43,636 nucleotides of DNA from Isotricha intestinalis (Eukaryota > Ciliophora > Litostomatea > Vestibuliferida > Isotrichidae): positions 1 through 43,636 of the forward strand of contig JAJJLU010003633.1 in assembly GCA_023807065.1 (NCBI GenBank), read 5' to 3'. Below the pieces are notes generated by a model. The model did no database searches. It saw only the letters and a program-made list of their open reading frames with translations, and was not told the origin of the DNA. Positions 39,811 to 43,636 of the stretch are shown here, piece after piece; the first letter of the stretch is position 1, and the number at the start of each line of letters is the position of its first letter. The translations under genes were made by a program, and so were the position numbers.

Positions 39811-40908
39811 ATGTGTATATTTCAATGTTTAAGATTTATTGTATCATTTTTTTCAAAAACTTTCTCTGTGAAATTAAAAAAAGCTCATTTACTAATTGTT
39901 TTTCAATCACTTAGTGTGGTGATAATATCTTTGATAAATAAACAAAATAATAGTGCTCAATTTAATTCTTTAACTCTTTTATATATAAGTTTATTATACT
40001 TATTAGTGAGTATGATCTTATTTTTTTATAGAAAATATTTTTCAAAACAAGAAATAATATTAATCACTGGAGAAAATGCTTATTCTGATATTGAAGGTTA
40101 TGTCGAAAATAATAATCCAATAATTGAACAAATTGATATCAATCAAAATTTTTTACCTGAGGTGACAATGAAAAATAAAATAAAAATGGCAATTTATCTA
40201 TTTTTATTTTCGATAATTACTCCAATGCTTAGTGATATTTTTAGCATATTGCCTTACAAAGAGAGTATATATAATAAATACGACGAATTAGTTTGCTGTT
40301 CTTTTTTTATTTTTCTTTTATATTCTAAAAAAAAAAATCCAAATATAAAACAAAAATGTTTAACTATGATTATTTTTTATTTAAGTCTTATTCCTTATTT
40401 TATTGTAGGAAAAAAAAATTTACTACATGGAGTGTCTAAAATTGTTTACTTTTGTTCATATGGAGTTCAATCAATAATTTATCATTATTATTTAAAAAGA
40501 AAATATGTAAATTTTAGTGTAATTTGTATGTTTCAATCATTTGCATTTTTATTTGTTTTTATTATTTGCTTTTTATCTAAAATATCTTTTTATAAGCCTA
40601 TTATTTCTGATAAATTGTATTTAAGAATTCTCGGAGGGATTTTCATTATTTCAGAGAATATTTTAAATGTTTTTTCAATTAAAGAGCTTGAACCTGGGAA
40701 TAATATTATTTCTATTGTAATAAAATCGTTTTTATTTAAAGAAGATCAGACTGAAAGTTATTTGAAAATAATTGGAATAATATGTGTTTTTTTATTTAAT
40801 CACATTATATCTTTTGATTTGACTTGGATTTGTAAAAAAAAAGAAGAAGAAAATTTTCCTTTAGCCTATCAGCCAAATGATTCAAAAGATTTTATTGATG
40901 TTAAATAA
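39811..40908 (+). CDS. multi-pass membrane protein, possibly DMT/SLC35-type
   Basis: The 365-residue protein has about ten hydrophobic helices, the first at about 23-43 (LKKAHLLIVFQSLSVVIISLI) and the last at about 325-342. A longer polar loop lies after helix 2 (about 75-125). Length, helix number and a helix 1 followed by an Asn/Gln-containing turn suit the drug/metabolite-transporter fold that includes nucleotide-sugar transporters. No diagnostic motif was seen, so this is topology-based only. The C-terminus is short, cytosolic-looking and acidic. Confidence 0.6.
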   Translation: MCIFQCLRFIVSFFSKTFSVKLKKAHLLIVFQSLSVVIISLINKQNNSAQFNSLTLLYISLLYLLVSMILFFYRKYFSKQEIILITGENAYSDIEGYVENNNPIIEQIDINQNFLPEVTMKNKIKMAIYLFLFSIITPMLSDIFSILPYKESIYNKYDELVCCSFFIFLLYSKKKNPNIKQKCLTMIIFYLSLIPYFIVGKKNLLHGVSKIVYFCSYGVQSIIYHYYLKRKYVNFSVICMFQSFAFLFVFIICFLSKISFYKPIISDKLYLRILGGIFIISENILNVFSIKELEPGNNIISIVIKSFLFKEDQTESYLKIIGIICVFLFNHIISFDLTWICKKKEEENFPLAYQPNDSKDFIDVK

Positions 40909-41541
40909 ATTTTATTATAAAAAATAATTTTATATTCAAATATAAATAAAAAATTGTTCCATTAGAAAATGAAGGTGGGAGTACCCCCATTTAATAATGG
41001 GTTCCTAATTTATTTTAAATAAGTTTTATATGATTTTAAAAAATATATCAAATAATCATTTAAAAATGGTACAAAAAAATCAATTAGTTTTTATTTTTTT
41101 TAATTTATTATATTTCATCTAATAAAAAGGAACACTCCATAAAAACATTAATTAATAAAAATTTGAAATAATTTTTAAATAGAAATGATTCTTAAAGAAG
41201 GATATCCTAGAATTCAATTATAAACATAAATCAAAAACAAAATATATGAAAAAAATGCAAAAAAATATGGTTTTCATGTATGTTTTTTTGAAATAAAAAT
41301 AGCTATTTCTCTTTAAAATTATAAAATTGAAATATATAGGCAAAAATTTCTTCAGAATTTAAAAGAATTGCAGATTAACAAATTCATCAAATTAATAATT
41401 GTATTATTTTAAATTGTGAATAATAATCATTATGATTTATTATATGATAAAAATATTAAATGAAAATAAATATGTAGGTAATTTCCGAAGTTGAAAATTC
41501 ATTTAATTAAGATAACTCTTTAAAAATAATAAAAATAAGGA
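40909..41541. other. intergenic region upstream of the integrase relic
   Basis: This is AT-rich apart from a GC-containing hairpin cluster at 40975-41005. No gene was found. I saw no convincing target-site duplication or terminal repeat flanking the integrase relic. Confidence 0.5.
40986..41001. repeat. GC-containing hairpin (CCCATT/AATGGG)
   Basis: This is a perfect 6-bp stem with a 4-nt TAAT loop, 78 bp after the membrane-protein stop. Just before it, TGGGAGTACCCCCA (40976-40989) offers a competing TGGG/CCCA pairing. Runs of C and G are rare in this window, so the cluster stands out. It may be a 3'-end structure. Confidence 0.6.
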
Positions 41542-42555
41542 GGTTTTGGAGAAGTGAGGTTGCCTAAAGAATACGGCGGAGTCACAAAGTTATTGGGAAA
41601 ACTTAGAAAACCTATCTCGTAAGAAAAACAATTGGTTGGCACATTAATGAATAGAGAGAGAAAAAGATTCAGGATTACATCGTTAAAGGATATGCAAGAA
41701 TCAGCTCCGAAGATCTGCAAATGCTCGCTGAGTAAAACCTATATGATGTATCCGCTTCAAAAAATCACTTTCAAAGAAGACTTTGAAAGATGGTCCGCAG
41801 AAAAGTTCCCAACTGAATCGGATTAAATATATAGGGATGCAACTCTTCGATTAAGGTATGTGCTCCTCTTTATGAAAAAATATTCAAGGAGATCCTACTT
41901 ACGGAGTTATAAAACGTTTTGGATATCATCGGCAAAAATTATCATACAGTGCGCAAGCTGAAAGTTCTTTTGAATCAAATGTATGATTATGCCATGAAAA
42001 ACGAATTGTGCAGTAAAGACTATTCACAGTATGTCTATATTGCAAAATTCAAAACCGGAATCCAAATAAGCGAGACCGTGGAAATTCAATAAAGAAGAAA
42101 TCAATCGCCTTTGGACTGTTTTTGACGGTAAGTATTATCAGAGCATATTAATTCTGATTTATTCCGGCTTGCTTATTTCGAGTTGCTGAATCTAAAAAAG
42201 AAGAAGTAAATGTGGATAAATAGTCTTCGATTTGAAGATCAACAAAACTGAAAACTGGATCAGGCGTGTGCTGATCTTTGATAAGGAATTGCTGTTCTTC
42301 AGGTTTTGGTATCACAATCCCACAGTGAATATCTTGTTTATACAGAAAATGCCAACCAATTTGATTACCTCAATTTCTTCGACGGCTGTTTTACATTGTT
42401 AATGGAAAACCGTGGTATGGACCATACTCCTCATTGTATAAGACACACTTGTATATCTTTGCTGGAGGAGGCTCAGGAAACCAGACTAAGATCATAGAAC
42501 ATTCCGGTGAGATGACAATGTCGAAAAAAGGTCTACAACAATTTAGACGTAGAGG
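41542..42555 (+). pseudogene. bacterial tyrosine recombinase (phage/conjugative-element integrase) pseudogene
   Basis: Fragments in all three plus frames run in the order of a full-length Firmicute-type integrase. These are GFGEVRLPKEYGG and (shifted) RKTIGWH; GYARISSEDLQMLAE; ITFKEDFERWSAEKFP; CAPLYEKIFKEILLTEL; then GKNYHTVRKLKVLLNQMYD and AMKNELCSKDYSQYV (41916-42069, unbroken); then KEEINRLW; IYSGLLIS and ELLNLKK; and DHTPHCIRHTCISLLEE. The HxxR box is intact. The first catalytic Arg is gone (GLLIS for the usual GVRIS). The catalytic Tyr codon (VYNN) is one base out of frame after an A-run. At least eight disablements are present. GC is near 35-43% against about 15-20% in the flanks. The sequence was therefore acquired from bacteria and is dead. 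Confidence 0.85.
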
Positions 42556-43019
42556 TAATATTTTAAATAATTTTAAATTTAATAAAAAAATAAAATATTC
42601 AAAATCAATCAATATTCATAAAATATTTTATTCTTTTATTTTTTATTATTATCAATTAAAACAAGTGATTTAAATGATTTTTAATATCATTCTAATAAAA
42701 TGTTATTTCAAAATAAATTACTAATTTTTTTTATTATTTTATTGAAAAATAAATAAATGAATTTTATTTAAATAATGATTCTTTAAAATTTTGTTGATTT
42801 AATTGATATTAACAATTAATTTGAAATTATTAGCAATTTTTTATTATTTTTAAAAAAAAAATAATATGATTATAAATATGCCATTAATTGATTAAAGATA
42901 ACACTTTAAAAAATATATTAATTCAAAGAATAGTTATTTAAAATATAATTTATATTACTTTTATAAAAGAAAAAAAATAAAATACTTAAATCAAAAACCT
43001 TTTTATTTTTTAAAATTAT
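42556..43019. other. intergenic region after the integrase relic
   Basis: Base composition drops at once to the local AT-rich level. No gene or repeat was found. Confidence 0.5.
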
Positions 43020-43636
43020 TTATAAATAAATAACTTGATAAGCTTCAACTTCCTGTAATTCAAAATATTGCTTATTAACTCCACTTAAAGCAGCATTTAA
43101 TCCTTTATAATCATAAGTATCTTGACCAGTATATCCTCCAAGTTTATTTCCATTCTTTCCAGAAAGGAAATTTCCATAAACCCAAATATCATTTGGACCA
43201 AACATAAATGCTCTTCCTGCACTTAATCTCATAGCTTGTTCCTTTTTAATAATTGGATAAGTTTCCTTTCTATCTAAGGAAAAAACAAATGATTTATCAT
43301 CTGATTTATATCTATCACTTCCACTAATTTCTTCAAAACATATTGAAGTAAAACCACCAAATCTAAATCCTGATTTTGCTCTTACTAATAATAAAATATT
43401 ATTAATGTTAAAAGCTCTTATTTTTATATTATCCATTCCTTCACCATCTCTTGTTCCTTTGTATAATTGTTTAAAGTAATTTACTTTTTGATTCATATTT
43501 TTTTCTATTTGATTCATTAATAATGTTAATTCATCAATTTCAAATATTATTGAAGAATTCATTTTATGAAGGTTTTTAAAAAGAGAAAATTCTTCTTCAT
43601 TTTTATCTAATTTTAACTTCAAATCTAATAAAGATT
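43020..43636 (-). CDS. TLDc-domain protein (3' part)
   Basis: This is the C-terminal part of a gene whose start lies beyond the window; the frame is open to the last base. After a coiled-coil-like stretch (EIDELTLLMNQIEKNMNQKV), about 150 residues form a TLDc domain: IKIRAFNINNILLLVRAKSG, then FRFGGFTS, FVFSLDRKETYPI, the Gly-rich GRAFMFGPNDIWVYGNF and a C-terminal LQEVEAYQVI strand. TLDc proteins take part in oxidative-stress resistance and V-ATPase regulation in animals and fungi. In protists many copies carry coiled coils before the domain, as here. The frame could be read from a TTG near 43622, but nothing suggests that is a start. Confidence 0.85.
   Translation of the reverse strand, partial: SLLDLKLKLDKNEEEFSLFKNLHKMNSSIIFEIDELTLLMNQIEKNMNQKVNYFKQLYKGTRDGEGMDNIKIRAFNINNILLLVRAKSGFRFGGFTSICFEEISGSDRYKSDDKSFVFSLDRKETYPIIKKEQAMRLSAGRAFMFGPNDIWVYGNFLSGKNGNKLGGYTGQDTYDYKGLNAALSGVNKQYFELQEVEAYQVIYL

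Noticed and set aside
41769..41790. A perfect 9-bp inverted repeat (CTTTCAAAG/CTTTGAAAG)
   Set aside because: It falls in the integrase segment encoding TFKEDFER, where codon repetition explains it; there is no sign that it is a recombination site.
41542..42555. A live mobile element, or plain bacterial contamination
   Set aside because: The frame is broken many times and the first catalytic Arg is lost, so it is not active. Flanks on both sides are continuous AT-rich host-like DNA, and decay at host-like A-runs argues against contamination, though reads are needed to prove it.
43620..43622. A TTG start codon for the TLDc protein
   Set aside because: The frame is open to the window edge, so the gene continues beyond it.
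1..43636. A reassigned genetic code (TAA/TAG as Gln) for the whole genome
   Set aside because: eIF5B, eEF2, eL32, PP2C and eIF3e encode Gln by CAA, contain no in-frame TAA/TAG and end with TAA at the family-expected C-terminus. The relics also have frameshifts, which recoding would not explain.
1..43636. tRNA, rRNA genes and CRISPR arrays
   Set aside because: I found no GGTTCGAATCC-type box with a matching acceptor stem, no rRNA-like conserved stretch and no spaced repeats.

Overview
The window is nuclear DNA from a very AT-rich eukaryotic microbe. Its genes are eukaryote-specific: eIF5B, eIF3e, eEF2 with the diphthamide context, ribosomal protein eL32, a Pol5/MYBBP1A-like protein, PP2C, an acylated Ca-kinase-like protein, a cyclin, a VEFS-box (Suz12-type) protein and a TLDc protein. 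Coding strands are Lys/Glu/Asn/Ile-rich. Recognisable genes end with TAA or TGA-compatible ends at the family-expected position and use CAA for Gln, so the standard code applies. A probable axonemal protein implies a flagellated stage. Two spliceosomal introns of only 36 and 37 nt can be seen. I cannot name the species. A decayed integrase of gut-Firmicute type points to an anaerobic or gut-associated protist, but that is inference.

Layout. 1-6 kb: a possible relic, then eIF5B and eIF3e (+). 6.6-13 kb: an SLC49/FLVCR-like transporter (-) carrying a GC-rich internal patch, divergent from a Pol5-like gene (+), then PP2C (+). 13-16.3 kb: a mostly decayed tract (a PUF/Pumilio relic and at least two others) in which a small intact VEFS-box gene (-) sits. 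16.3-21.8 kb: three minus-strand genes, two unknown and closely spaced, and one whose start lies upstream of a 37-nt intron. 23.6-28.9 kb: a compact plus-strand run of eEF2, eL32 and a flagellar-type protein. 29.5-38.6 kb: plus-strand small secreted protein, kinase, Lys-rich coiled-coil protein with a 36-nt intron, cyclin, and an Asn-rich protein. 38.8-39.7 kb: a minus-strand relic. 39.8-40.9 kb: a ten-helix membrane protein. 41.5-42.6 kb: a bacterial tyrosine-recombinase pseudogene. 43.0 kb to the end: a partial TLDc gene (-).

Five genes serve translation or ribosome production (eIF5B, eIF3e, eEF2, eL32, Pol5-like). The others cover signalling (PP2C, kinase, cyclin), chromatin (VEFS), transport and the flagellum. 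Nothing suggests an operon or a single pathway. The most notable items are the integrase relic at far higher GC than its flanks, the minimal VEFS-box protein, the ultrashort introns, the GC-rich patch inside the transporter gene, and the density of decayed genes whose stop codons often fall where Gln would fit.
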